Source of the DNA: Sediminibacillus massiliensis
GTDB lineage: Bacteria; Bacillota; Bacilli; Bacillales; Amphibacillaceae
DNA: 64,000 nucleotides
Direction: 5' to 3'
NCBI RefSeq assembly: GCF_900156915.1
Contig: NZ_LT732535.1
Coordinates: 3,669,078-3,733,077, forward strand
How positions within the stretch are numbered: position 1 is the first letter of the stretch; each line of letters opens with the position of its first letter. The translations under genes and the position numbers were made by a program. The notes beneath the pieces were generated by a model, which was not told the DNA's origin, did not search any database, and worked only from the letters and a program-made list of their open reading frames with translations. Positions 17,841 to 25,881 of this stretch are shown piece after piece.

Positions 17841-19022
17841 CTATAATTTGATTGTTTTTCCTATGCGGCTCCAATCGATGTCATTTTCACTTGGCAAAAT
17901 TGCTTTGTCATAGCAATCTAGTAAGTTTTCGCTAAGCCCCTCGATCCAATAAAGCTTTTCCTTTTCCTCATAATGGACAAGTTCTTGCGGGAAAGCAACA
18001 GCATCCGGGACAGACTGATGCATGGCACCAATGCAGTGAACGTGGGTAGATGCCGCTTCTATACCACATAATATATCGGTGCTGTTACTGGCCGCTGCTT
18101 CAATGCAGACCTTAAGCTTAGCAAGTGAATTATGTTGCAAATCGCCGTACTTTTTAGTTGTTCCGTCTTTGAAGCGGGCCACAACAGCCTCACCGTCATT
18201 TCCTCCCGATTGATAAGAGAGGACTGCTTGATCGAATTCCAGCTCAAATCTCGGCAGAACTTCCTCCCGGACTGCATGGGAGGAATAATATAATATTTCT
18301 GTGCCTGAGTCAGTGAGCGCGCGAACAGCGCAAGTATCAAATGTTTCAATATCATTTATCCGGTATAATTCAGCGGTGACTTCGCTGATACCGGCACTTT
18401 TGTCTGCCGTTTCTCCGAGTAGATAAAAAAGATGATGCAAAAAGTGGGCTGTGGCATTGTTGGCTACACTGTCGAAAATCATCTCCCCATCCGGGCTGAA
18501 TCTCTTCCCCGCCCATCCGGATCTCTGATAATAATCCTGATTGCGCGGCCATAATACAAGCGTTTTGAACCGATTGGGTTCGCCGAACACCCCTTTTATG
18601 ATATCCTGTTTCAATTCCTGTACAGAGGAAGTGAACGACCAGTTGAAACCGACAGCAAGGAATTTTCCGGTTTTATCTCGGACATCCATCATTTCCTGAA
18701 CATCTTTTGGGTTGCCTGTAGCTGGTTTTTCGCATAGCACATGACTGCCGTGCAGCATTGAATAGATTGCTTGTTGTTTATGCAGATGGATAGGAGTCGA
18801 AATAATGGCCAAGTCTGCTTTGTAATCTTGGTAAAAGCCCTCTAAATCTTTATAAATGGGAATGTCCAATTCTTTTAGTTGATCGTAATGGGAAGACTTC
18901 TCCGGAGCTATTTCTATAACTCCTTTTATGTACGCGTTTTCATTTCCGGCGAGCAATTCATTGAGGTAGACTTTTCCATACCCGTTAATGCCTATTAAAA
19001 CAATGGATACTTTTTCCTTCAT
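17841..19022 (-). CDS. Gfo/Idh/MocA-family oxidoreductase
   Basis: A 393-aa NAD(P)-dependent oxidoreductase on the opposite strand to the preceding operon. The Rossmann loop is VLIGINGYGKVYL. CEKPATG (about residue 95) is the catalytic Lys motif. A His-containing FDSVANNATAHFLHHLFYLLG segment matches the C-terminal domain. The start is preceded by gaggag. It lies 428 bases downstream of the rhamnogalacturonan lyase gene on the same strand, so it may share its induction or have its own promoter. It is the fourth member of this family in 19 kb. Substrate is unknown. Confidence 0.85.
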   Translation of the reverse strand: MKEKVSIVLIGINGYGKVYLNELLAGNENAYIKGVIEIAPEKSSHYDQLKELDIPIYKDLEGFYQDYKADLAIISTPIHLHKQQAIYSMLHGSHVLCEKPATGNPKDVQEMMDVRDKTGKFLAVGFNWSFTSSVQELKQDIIKGVFGEPNRFKTLVLWPRNQDYYQRSGWAGKRFSPDGEMIFDSVANNATAHFLHHLFYLLGETADKSAGISEVTAELYRINDIETFDTCAVRALTDSGTEILYYSSHAVREEVLPRFELEFDQAVLSYQSGGNDGEAVVARFKDGTTKKYGDLQHNSLAKLKVCIEAAASNSTDILCGIEAASTHVHCIGAMHQSVPDAVAFPQELVHYEEKEKLYWIEGLSENLLDCYDKAILPSENDIDWSRIGKTIKL

Positions 19023-19347
19023 GATTATACTCCTCTGTATTTTGGTATTTTGATTCTAGTAGTGAAGCTATGACAATCTTTTGATAGATGTTATATATTC
19101 TTATGTTATGGGAAGATTCAGAAACATTCAAGATATACAAACAGAGAAAAGTGTTTTTTTCATAGAAAGATTCTTTTTAATTGATTGTTAGGACAATAGT
19201 TGTCCAATTGAAAACACCTGGGACCGCTATTATTAGTTCCAACAAAACCATCTATAAAGAGAGTACGTGCCACAAAAAGTGTGCGAAAAGAGTTAAAAGA
19301 AAAGAACTGTCCGTTTTCCACAACAGTTCCATGCTTAGTAAGGGGCC

Positions 19348-19428
19348 GGGTTCCTGCTCGCGATAACCGGCATTCTTCCGGCCAAGTCCAAACATCATGT
19401 TTAACGCCCGTTAAGCCAGCAGGAACCC
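19348..19428 (-). other. Unassigned structured intergenic element (possible RNA)
   Basis: A perfect 11-bp outer stem, gggttcctgct (19348-19358) with agcaggaaccc (19418-19428), encloses about 59 bases. Read on the minus strand, this interior contains ttaacgggcgttaa, acatgatgt and ccggaagaatgccgg, each self-complementary. The fold would be a multi-arm junction, not a simple terminator, and no T-run follows. It lies 22 bases after the lyase stop codon on the minus strand. I do not recognise the family. The rest of the 19023-19450 gap shows no gene, only weak promoter-like AT-rich sequence before the leftward oxidoreductase. Confidence 0.45.
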
Positions 19429-19450
19429 TCCTCAATAATATTCAATTTTT

Positions 19451-22000
19451 CTATGGATTCGCCACCATTTCCACATGGTATGTCAAATCTTGCTTTGCTT
19501 CTGTACTTATATGGGAGTTTTTATCGTTTTTATTTAGTTGTGAAAAGAATTTGTTCAGGAACTTATCCGTTTGTTTTTTGGATTCTTTGTTGGCATGATG
19601 GACAGCCTGCTTTATCGTGTTTGATAACTGTTTGGCCAGTGGACCTGTCAAATCACCACTTGCATTATACGCTTTCACTTTCTCCTGCAGGACAGGTAAA
19701 AGGGCTGGCATAGAAACATCAGGAATCGGCACATTCGACCAGTCAATATCAGAGCCAAGATAGAAGCTGGTGTATGCAGGCTGGTTATAGGCTGTATTCT
19801 GCCAGGCTATCCCGGTCCGATACTGGGTATCGTGCATTAAAGTGTAAAGTTTCCGATCAGTGACCTCGGTACTGAGATAGATTCTGATAGCTGAATTATC
19901 GGCAGTTCTAAGCAGCAATTCCTCCCTCCAGTCACCGAAGATATCTGCGACAAGGCTTGGATTACCTTTGGTACCGTTATTTGTTCTTGTTCCTTCGGCG
20001 GTTAATACTCGGCCATCCTGCCAATCGTTTATGACAGGGGTATTATTCCCAGAACCGTCGATGATTTGCGTAGTCATATCGGCTGCCCACTTTATATTCA
20101 TATTTGTTCCGGGACGGGCGTTACTGATTTTTTCGCCGTCTGCTGTAAATAAACCCGTAGCCCATGTTTCCAGGCCATCATGGTCGGGATCAATGTCTCC
20201 TACCATACCGCGGCCAGTATCTCTTCCAGTATAATCTCCATAAATGACTTCTCCTGTAGCTGCATCGCGAAGAGCATAGCCATATGGTGCCCAAGCGCCG
20301 CCTTCATGGACCATGAAAATTTCCTGACCAGGTCTGTTTGGATCGATATCGGTAACATGCATGGCATCCCCGTGTCCCAGACCGGCTGTTGTTCCAGGAG
20401 CAGCACTTTCTTCTGGCATAACATCAGCAGAACTATAAAGCAGGGAACCGTCATGGTCAAGTGTGGAGGAACCGTAAACGATCTCATGTTTTCCGTCGCC
20501 GTCCACATCGGCTGAGGCCAAAGAGTGGGCGCCTTGGGTCGTCAACGATGCATATTCCTCATTGTCCCCTGGTGTTCCATGAGGTCCGTCATTGAAAGGA
20601 TTATCCATCGGTGTCCAACCGCTGTCCGCTTTCCAATACTCCTTTAGATTTTCGCCGTCCCAGCTGTATGTCGAAATCACAGCTCTTGTATAATACCCGC
20701 GAGAGAAGACTGCATAAGGATTTTTACCGTCAAGGTATGCAACACCGGCAAGAAAACGATCAACACGATTGCCAGGTTCGATACGCGACATGGCATAATC
20801 CCCCCACATTAAACCATCATCATGACGAGCCGGGTCAAAGGGAATTGTGTCCAATTCTTCTCCAGTTTCGCCGTTAAAGATGGATAGATATTCGGGACCT
20901 TCTAAAATAAATCCTTCAAAATTGCGCAAGTCGTTTCGGCTGCTTCTACTTGGAGCGTATTCATCGATAAAATAGTCAGCGAGGCTTTGGGCATCCTCTC
21001 TCGACAATGGATAGTCATAGCGGGGTTCGATACCGAAACTTTCTTCTAATGTAGATGGCCAGTCACCATTAACAACCTCTTCATGCTCATGCCAATTCAT
21101 AAACATTTCGACAAGGTGGTTATAATAATCCTTACTGCTCATACGGTAGTCATCTTCATTACTGTATCCAGCCTTGATGTCCTGTTTAGGCATGGTGATG
21201 TACTCTTCTGTAACGACATTTCCTTTCTCATCATACTTAATTGTTTTCGTGCCCGGTGCTGTTTTGAACATTATTTCTGCTTTGCCGTCACCATCAAAAT
21301 CATAGACTTGAAATTGAGTGTAATGCGCTCCTGCCCGTATATTGACACCTAAATCGATTCGATGCAAAAGGGTGCCATCAAGTTCGTAAGTATCAATATA
21401 CGTATTTCCTGTATAACCGACCTGTGAGACGTCTTTGGAATTCGTAGGCTCCCATTGGACGATATATTCATATTCACCGTCGCCATCCACATCCCCGACA
21501 CTCATATCATTGGCTGTGTAAGAATAGGACTCTCCGGCTGGTGTGACGCCATCTTCCGGTTTTTGCAAGGGAATATCATAATGGTCGTCCTTCCAGGCAC
21601 TCACGGTATAACTTTGGTCAACTTCCTTACCGTCTTTCACTACACCGACATGATATGTAGAATTGGCAGTTCCAAACGTATCCAAATAATTTGTGCTGTC
21701 TGATACAGTCGCGATTTTTTCACCATCTCTGTAGACATGAAAGTCGACCCCGGTCATACCCGTTTCTGAATAACCAGTTACTTCACTGGCAAGCAGCCGC
21801 CAGCTTAGAAAGTTCCCATCAGAGGTAGGGGCGGCAATCAATCCTCTGTCCAAGTATTCAAGTTGAATGTCGTGTTGACTACCCTGTTCTTTGCCTTTAG
21901 CATAAGCCGTCGTTCCCATACCTGAAAAAACCAAAGACAAAGCTAAAAATGCGATTGTACCTTTTTTAGCGATCGAGGGTTTTATCAAAAAGATCACCAT
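19451..22000 (-). CDS. Secreted rhamnogalacturonan lyase, polysaccharide lyase family 11, with C-terminal FIMAH domain
   Basis: An 849-aa extracellular enzyme that cleaves the rhamnogalacturonan-I backbone by beta-elimination. A signal peptide (about residues 1-34, ending TTAYA) is followed by the PL11 start LDRGLIAAPTSDGNFLSWRLL (50-70). Calcium-binding loops DVDGDG (170), DFDGDG (234) and DVDGDG (498) are typical of the eight-bladed propeller. Two things differ from the 620-aa YesW type: an extra block of about 105 residues (260-365, Tyr/Asp-rich) and a C-terminal helical region (764-845) that looks like a FIMAH domain seen in secreted Bacillaceae enzymes. The start codon is uncertain: ATG 22000 has aaagg adjacent, and TTG 21988 is possible. 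Confidence 0.92.
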   Translation of the reverse strand: MVIFLIKPSIAKKGTIAFLALSLVFSGMGTTAYAKGKEQGSQHDIQLEYLDRGLIAAPTSDGNFLSWRLLASEVTGYSETGMTGVDFHVYRDGEKIATVSDSTNYLDTFGTANSTYHVGVVKDGKEVDQSYTVSAWKDDHYDIPLQKPEDGVTPAGESYSYTANDMSVGDVDGDGEYEYIVQWEPTNSKDVSQVGYTGNTYIDTYELDGTLLHRIDLGVNIRAGAHYTQFQVYDFDGDGKAEIMFKTAPGTKTIKYDEKGNVVTEEYITMPKQDIKAGYSNEDDYRMSSKDYYNHLVEMFMNWHEHEEVVNGDWPSTLEESFGIEPRYDYPLSREDAQSLADYFIDEYAPSRSSRNDLRNFEGFILEGPEYLSIFNGETGEELDTIPFDPARHDDGLMWGDYAMSRIEPGNRVDRFLAGVAYLDGKNPYAVFSRGYYTRAVISTYSWDGENLKEYWKADSGWTPMDNPFNDGPHGTPGDNEEYASLTTQGAHSLASADVDGDGKHEIVYGSSTLDHDGSLLYSSADVMPEESAAPGTTAGLGHGDAMHVTDIDPNRPGQEIFMVHEGGAWAPYGYALRDAATGEVIYGDYTGRDTGRGMVGDIDPDHDGLETWATGLFTADGEKISNARPGTNMNIKWAADMTTQIIDGSGNNTPVINDWQDGRVLTAEGTRTNNGTKGNPSLVADIFGDWREELLLRTADNSAIRIYLSTEVTDRKLYTLMHDTQYRTGIAWQNTAYNQPAYTSFYLGSDIDWSNVPIPDVSMPALLPVLQEKVKAYNASGDLTGPLAKQLSNTIKQAVHHANKESKKQTDKFLNKFFSQLNKNDKNSHISTEAKQDLTYHVEMVANP

Positions 22001-22170
22001 CCTTTTACAATTTTTTATGAAAAAAACAGAGAAGCTGATTCTACTGCTTTTTCAACAATTGGCATATAAAATTACAACGGAGAATGTTTCTTGTGTTCTT
22101 ATTCAAAAAAGAATGTTGTTCCTGATGAAGGAAAAAAGAAGAGTGATGTCTTGATGAGGCTGAATTACTA

Positions 22171-22190
22171 CAATAACAACGTTGTTATTG
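22171..22190. promoter_or_regulatory. Operator palindrome for the LacI-type regulator (lyase promoter)
   Basis: caataacaacgttgttattg, a perfect 20-bp palindrome, shares the 16-bp core ataacaacgttgttat with the site at 25800-25819 beside the LacI-type regulator gene. It sits just downstream of the lyase -10 region, where a repressor would block transcription. Confidence 0.75.
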
Positions 22191-22202
22191 TAATCGTTTT
22201 CA
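22189..22202 (-). promoter_or_regulatory. CcpA cre-like site at the lyase promoter
   Basis: On the minus strand it reads tgaaaacgattaca, one mismatch to TGWAARCGYTWNCW. It overlaps the edge of the operator palindrome and abuts the -10 box, so it can mediate glucose repression of the lyase. Confidence 0.6.
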
Positions 22203-22230
22203 TAATATAAGGATTTTTGACAACTGTCAA
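22202..22230 (-). promoter_or_regulatory. Sigma-A promoter of the rhamnogalacturonan lyase gene
   Basis: On the minus strand: TTGACA (22230-22225), 17-base spacer, TATTAT (22207-22202). The leader to the start codon is about 200 bases. Promoter, cre and operator are stacked within 60 bases. Confidence 0.75.
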
Positions 22231-22369
22231 TTATATTCGGGAAAAGGGTTAAAATGCACTAATTATTCCAGTTATCTTCTTGTCGAATTACTAATTATAT
22301 AGTATTAGGCTGGGTGTCGTAAAAAGGGTGATGGACCTATATAAAAAAAGAAGAGTTTATAATTTAATC

Positions 22370-22383
22370 GGAAAGCGCTATCA
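22370..22383 (+). promoter_or_regulatory. CcpA cre site upstream of the amidohydrolase gene
   Basis: ggaaagcgctatca, one mismatch to the cre consensus, 6 bases after a TATAAT box (22358-22363). The -35 is unclear. The remainder of the 22001-22449 gap holds the lyase leader and promoter and nothing else recognisable. Confidence 0.65.
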
Positions 22384-22449
22384 TGTCATAATAATATTGA
22401 CTAATGAAATTCTATAAATCTGAAGTAGTTAGAAGGGATGGTAGAGAGA

Positions 22450-23277
22450 ATGAAAGTAGATTCCCATCAGCATTATTGGACTGCGGAGAAAAGTAAAGAA
22501 CCGGTAAAAGGAAGCAGGAGTATAGAATATCTGCCCAAACAATTAAAACCATTGTTAGAGTCAGCAGGGATTGAAAAGACGATTGCTGTACAAGCTTCTC
22601 CTTCCGAGCAGGACAACGAGTTCCTCCTCAATCTGACTGAAAAAGAAGATACGATTGCAGGGGTTGTCGGCTGGCTTGATATGGCAGCGGAAAATTTTGC
22701 GGAACGACTGGAGTATTTTCGTCAGCATCCCAAATTTGTAGGGGTTCGTCCGATGATTCAGGACCTGCCCTCAGAATGGATTGTGGGGGAAAAGGTTATC
22801 CGTAATATGAAGCTTTTAGCAGATAAACAATTTCCCTTGGATCTGCAGGCAAATCCTCGGCACCTGAAATTCGTAATCCAACTGTTGCAGGAAGTTCCGC
22901 ATTTACGCGCAGTGATTGACCACCTCGCAAAGCCGCCGATAAAAGAAGGATTGCTGGAACCATGGGCAGCTGAAATGAAAATAATCGCCTCATATCCTAA
23001 TATGAGGTGCAAACTTTCCGGCATGGTACCGGAAGTTACTGACGCCCCATGGTCTGCTCCAGAAATCCAGCCGTTTGCAGATGTTGTGATCGAAGTGTTT
23101 GGAAAAGAGCGTGTGATGTTCGGAAGTGATTGGCCGGTCTGTCTGCGTTCTGCGACTCATCAGGAAGTTATCGATCTAGTGGAAGAATTGATTGCGGACA
23201 GGCTCACTTCCGTAGAAAAAACCGCACTATATAGCGGAAATGCCATCCACTTTTATAAACTGAATGTAAAACTATAA
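22450..23277 (+). CDS. Amidohydrolase-2 family lactonase (L-rhamnono/L-fucono-lactonase-like)
   Basis: A 275-aa TIM-barrel metal-dependent hydrolase of the COG3618 type. MKVDSHQHYW holds the His-x-His metal motif. Later blocks are VIDHLAKPP, and VMFGSDWPVC with the metal-binding Asp. This subgroup includes lactonases that open sugar-acid lactones such as L-rhamnono-1,4-lactone and L-fuconolactone. ATG 22450 is preferred to ATG 22438 because agaaggga overlaps the latter. With several Gfo/Idh dehydrogenases nearby, which would make aldonolactones, hydrolysis of such a lactone is plausible. Its 3' end overlaps the convergent membrane-protein gene by 6 bases. Confidence 0.8.
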   Translation: MKVDSHQHYWTAEKSKEPVKGSRSIEYLPKQLKPLLESAGIEKTIAVQASPSEQDNEFLLNLTEKEDTIAGVVGWLDMAAENFAERLEYFRQHPKFVGVRPMIQDLPSEWIVGEKVIRNMKLLADKQFPLDLQANPRHLKFVIQLLQEVPHLRAVIDHLAKPPIKEGLLEPWAAEMKIIASYPNMRCKLSGMVPEVTDAPWSAPEIQPFADVVIEVFGKERVMFGSDWPVCLRSATHQEVIDLVEELIADRLTSVEKTALYSGNAIHFYKLNVKL

Positions 23278-24630
23278 CCGAATGACTTGTACAATCGTCG
23301 CTAACAGAGTTCCGGCACTGCTGAATATAAAGGCAAATAAAAGGTTCCAGTAAGAGATGCGATATGGGTTTCTGGCCAGCAGACTGCCGGTTAACGATAC
23401 AGAAATATTAAAGGGGCCGGCCATTACAGTCGACAACCCAGAGGTAATTAACACAAGTGCGATGCTAATCGGATTGATGGTCCCAAGAAAAGGGGTAAGC
23501 ACCCCGCCGAGAATGCTGATCGTCACGAGTGGATGGAATCCAACCATAGCAAGCCCCAGGAAAAGGATCTGGATAAAAACAAACAAAAGAAAAGGACTCG
23601 AAGTCAGGACTTCAAACGGATAGTGGATATACTCGATTAAGAAGGAATCGTTTATGACGCTAAGGAAGAATCCTACCGACAAGAACAATGCCATAAAATT
23701 ACTCAGTGAAATGGTGTTTGCTTTCCAGCGAGGTACGCTGTATAGCAGGAAAGATTTGATTCTTCTGATCGATAATGCCCATAAAAAGGAATACGGGACA
23801 ATGACGATCGTTACGATTTCCAGAAATCCCAAATCTGCAAAGTGATTGACGGTGACTATGACAGAGATGAACAAAATCAGGTAGACAATCAGCGCAACAA
23901 TTTTGGAGACCACTCGTTTTGTGAGTGGGGATTGATTTGTTTCGGCTGCTGTGTCTAACTCGAAAGTTTGATAATTCCTGGCAAAAAGGAGATTTATCCC
24001 AAACATGACACCCACGAACAATAGGAGCAATGGCAATATCGATATGTAACTGGTACTTGTGATGTCGACACTTAACACGATTAAAAGTTCAATAGGACTG
24101 CAAGAAAGACTGAACGCATACCCTCTTAATAAAGATTGGCTGATAAATTTATCTTTCAAGTCTTTCGATTTGTCTCGAAGATTCTTGGCGGCTACCGATT
24201 GCACCAGAGGCAAGGTGGCGATGTTCAAAAAAGACCCCAACAAGAAACTGACGACAGAGGTTCTGGTGTACAACTGGCCGAGGTTGGCAGCTTTTTCTTT
24301 AAGGAGCTTGTTTACATTGCGATCATATCTGCCGACAATCACTGCGCTGCTGATAAACGGAAGCACGAACATGACAGATAAGAGTGTCACAGTGGAGGTG
24401 GTGAACTCCGGCAGTTTCAGGATACTCTTCCCTTGGCCGATGTATAAGAACAAGCCGGTCAAACTGAAAAAGATCCCCATTACTTTATAGATTTTCTGTG
24501 CTTTCGGAAAAGAATAACAGAGGGCGATAACAGCTAATATTCCGCTGAAATAAGTTAGTTCTCTGGAATCCAGGAACAAGCTCGTGTAATAACTAATAAT
24601 AAGCATGGAATACAATATAATCCTTGTCAT
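23272..24630 (-). CDS. Uncharacterised polytopic membrane protein, possible ion/organic-anion transporter
   Basis: A 452-aa protein with about 12-14 hydrophobic segments. The ATG at 24630 has ggaggag 6 bases upstream; the open frame begins earlier but without a good ribosome site. A helical half with GFHPLVTISILGGVLTPF and NPISIALVLITSGLSTVMAGPFNISVSLTG (about 370-420) has the Gly/Ser/Pro-rich hairpin look of ion-transporter superfamily proteins, but I cannot name the family. It lies 38 bases downstream of the LacI-type regulator on the same strand and so is probably under the uronate operator. A uronate or oligogalacturonate transport role is possible but not shown. Confidence 0.75.
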   Translation of the reverse strand: MTRIILYSMLIISYYTSLFLDSRELTYFSGILAVIALCYSFPKAQKIYKVMGIFFSLTGLFLYIGQGKSILKLPEFTTSTVTLLSVMFVLPFISSAVIVGRYDRNVNKLLKEKAANLGQLYTRTSVVSFLLGSFLNIATLPLVQSVAAKNLRDKSKDLKDKFISQSLLRGYAFSLSCSPIELLIVLSVDITSTSYISILPLLLLFVGVMFGINLLFARNYQTFELDTAAETNQSPLTKRVVSKIVALIVYLILFISVIVTVNHFADLGFLEIVTIVIVPYSFLWALSIRRIKSFLLYSVPRWKANTISLSNFMALFLSVGFFLSVINDSFLIEYIHYPFEVLTSSPFLLFVFIQILFLGLAMVGFHPLVTISILGGVLTPFLGTINPISIALVLITSGLSTVMAGPFNISVSLTGSLLARNPYRISYWNLLFAFIFSSAGTLLATIVQVIRL

Positions 24631-24668
24631 AAGAACTCCTCCTGGATCATTGAAAAGCAATGTAACTA

Positions 24669-25664
24669 TTATTCGGGAATAGAGTACCGGGGATAAGAAC
24701 ATGAGGCTCTTTCCATAATCTCCGGTGCTGGTTGAAATTCGACTGTATCTGTTTCACCTTTTTCTATCAGAACAATCACAGTGTCAACGATCGCTTTTGC
24801 AAGCGTATCGATAGGAATCCCGACACTGGTCAACGGCACTTCCAGATTGGCCATTTGTGGAATATGATCATAGCTTATGACAGAAAGATCTTTTGGAATA
24901 GATAAATTTTTCTCGCGGACAGCCCTGACGACACCGCTGCTGATTTCATAACTGCTACCAATCAATGCAGTGGGCCGTTCCGGGAAGTCAAGCAGCTGTA
25001 CAGCAGCACTGTATCCATCATACCAATGGAGGCCGTTTGTATGGATAAGTTGATCAGGGGTGACTTTTAATCCAGCTTTCTCCATTGCTGCTCTGAATCC
25101 CTCGCGTTTTTGCATTTGCCTGTTGTCATGAGTGAAATCTCCAATTAAAGCAATCTGTCTATGTCCCATTTTGTTCAAGTAGTTAACAGCAAGCTCCATG
25201 GATTCTTTATAGCCGGGAGTTATGACTGGATAAGATTCAGTCGATGTGCCGTAGGAAACCACCGGAAGATGAGTGCCTCCAATTTCCTGTGAAGATGCAT
25301 CGTCTTCCTCAAACACGATAAGCCCGTCTACTTGAAACCGTTGGAACATTTCCAACGCAGACTTAACATCATTGATTGATAGTAAGATAGAGTACGTAGT
25401 ATGGGAGATTTTTTCATTGATCTTTGACACCAGCATGGATAAAGCAACACGGTCGATCGATGGCCAGACAAGACCGATTGTTTTTGTCTGTTTGGAAACA
25501 AGGCGCTGGGCGGCGAAATTTGGCCTGTAACCTAATTCTTTTGCTAGTTTTACTATTTTATTTTTAGTGTCCGGCTTAACAAGCGGGCTGTCGTTCAGTG
25601 CTTTGGAAACGGTAGAATAACTTACACCCGCTGCTGCGGCAATATCTTTAATTGTTACATTCAT
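24669..25664 (-). CDS. LacI-family transcriptional regulator of hexuronate genes (ExuR/KdgR-like)
   Basis: A 331-aa repressor. The N-terminal HTH is VTIKDIAAAAGVSYSTVSKAL (residues 3-23), with the hinge region RPNFAAQRL, followed by a periplasmic-binding-like effector domain (VWPSIDRVALSML onwards). The start is taken at the ATG that begins MNVTIKD; 48 extra upstream codons in the open frame are not family-like. It is divergent from uxaA, with the palindromic operator between them, and upstream of the membrane-protein gene in the same operon. In Bacillus subtilis ExuR and KdgR are LacI-type regulators of uronate genes, so an inducer such as galacturonate, tagaturonate or KDG is likely. Confidence 0.85.
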   Translation of the reverse strand: MNVTIKDIAAAAGVSYSTVSKALNDSPLVKPDTKNKIVKLAKELGYRPNFAAQRLVSKQTKTIGLVWPSIDRVALSMLVSKINEKISHTTYSILLSINDVKSALEMFQRFQVDGLIVFEEDDASSQEIGGTHLPVVSYGTSTESYPVITPGYKESMELAVNYLNKMGHRQIALIGDFTHDNRQMQKREGFRAAMEKAGLKVTPDQLIHTNGLHWYDGYSAAVQLLDFPERPTALIGSSYEISSGVVRAVREKNLSIPKDLSVISYDHIPQMANLEVPLTSVGIPIDTLAKAIVDTVIVLIEKGETDTVEFQPAPEIMERASCSYPRYSIPE

Positions 25665-25799
25665 CTCAATCACCACTGATTTTTCTTTTAAATGTATCAT
25701 AAAATAGGACGACTGTCCCGGCCATGGACAAACGTCCAATTCTGTGAAAATAGTACGAGATATATAATTGCTTTGCTTAGAGTTATAGTATAGTATATT

Positions 25800-25819
25800 A
25801 AATAACAACGTTGTTATTT
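25800..25819. promoter_or_regulatory. Operator palindrome in the regulator/uxaA intergenic region
   Basis: aaataacaacgttgttattt, a perfect 20-bp palindrome. It follows a plausible rightward promoter (TTGCTT at 25768 or 25773 with TAGTAT/TATATT around 25791-25799). Its core is identical to the lyase site at 22171-22190. The position suits autoregulation and repression of uxaAB. Confidence 0.8.
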
Positions 25820-25830
25820 TTGCAACTAAT

Positions 25831-25844
25831 TGAAAGCGCTGTCT
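25831..25844 (+). promoter_or_regulatory. CcpA cre site upstream of uxaA
   Basis: tgaaagcgctgtct, an excellent cre match, 12 bases downstream of the operator palindrome and 38 bases before the uxaA start. Confidence 0.7.
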
Positions 25845-25881
25845 TGCCGAAGGGGAATTTGTTTAAAGGGAGAGACGTATT

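Noticed and set aside
19160..19435. 91-aa minus-strand frame in the lyase-oxidoreductase gap
   Set aside because: It crosses the structured element at 19348-19428, has no ribosome site and atypical composition, so the structure is the better explanation.
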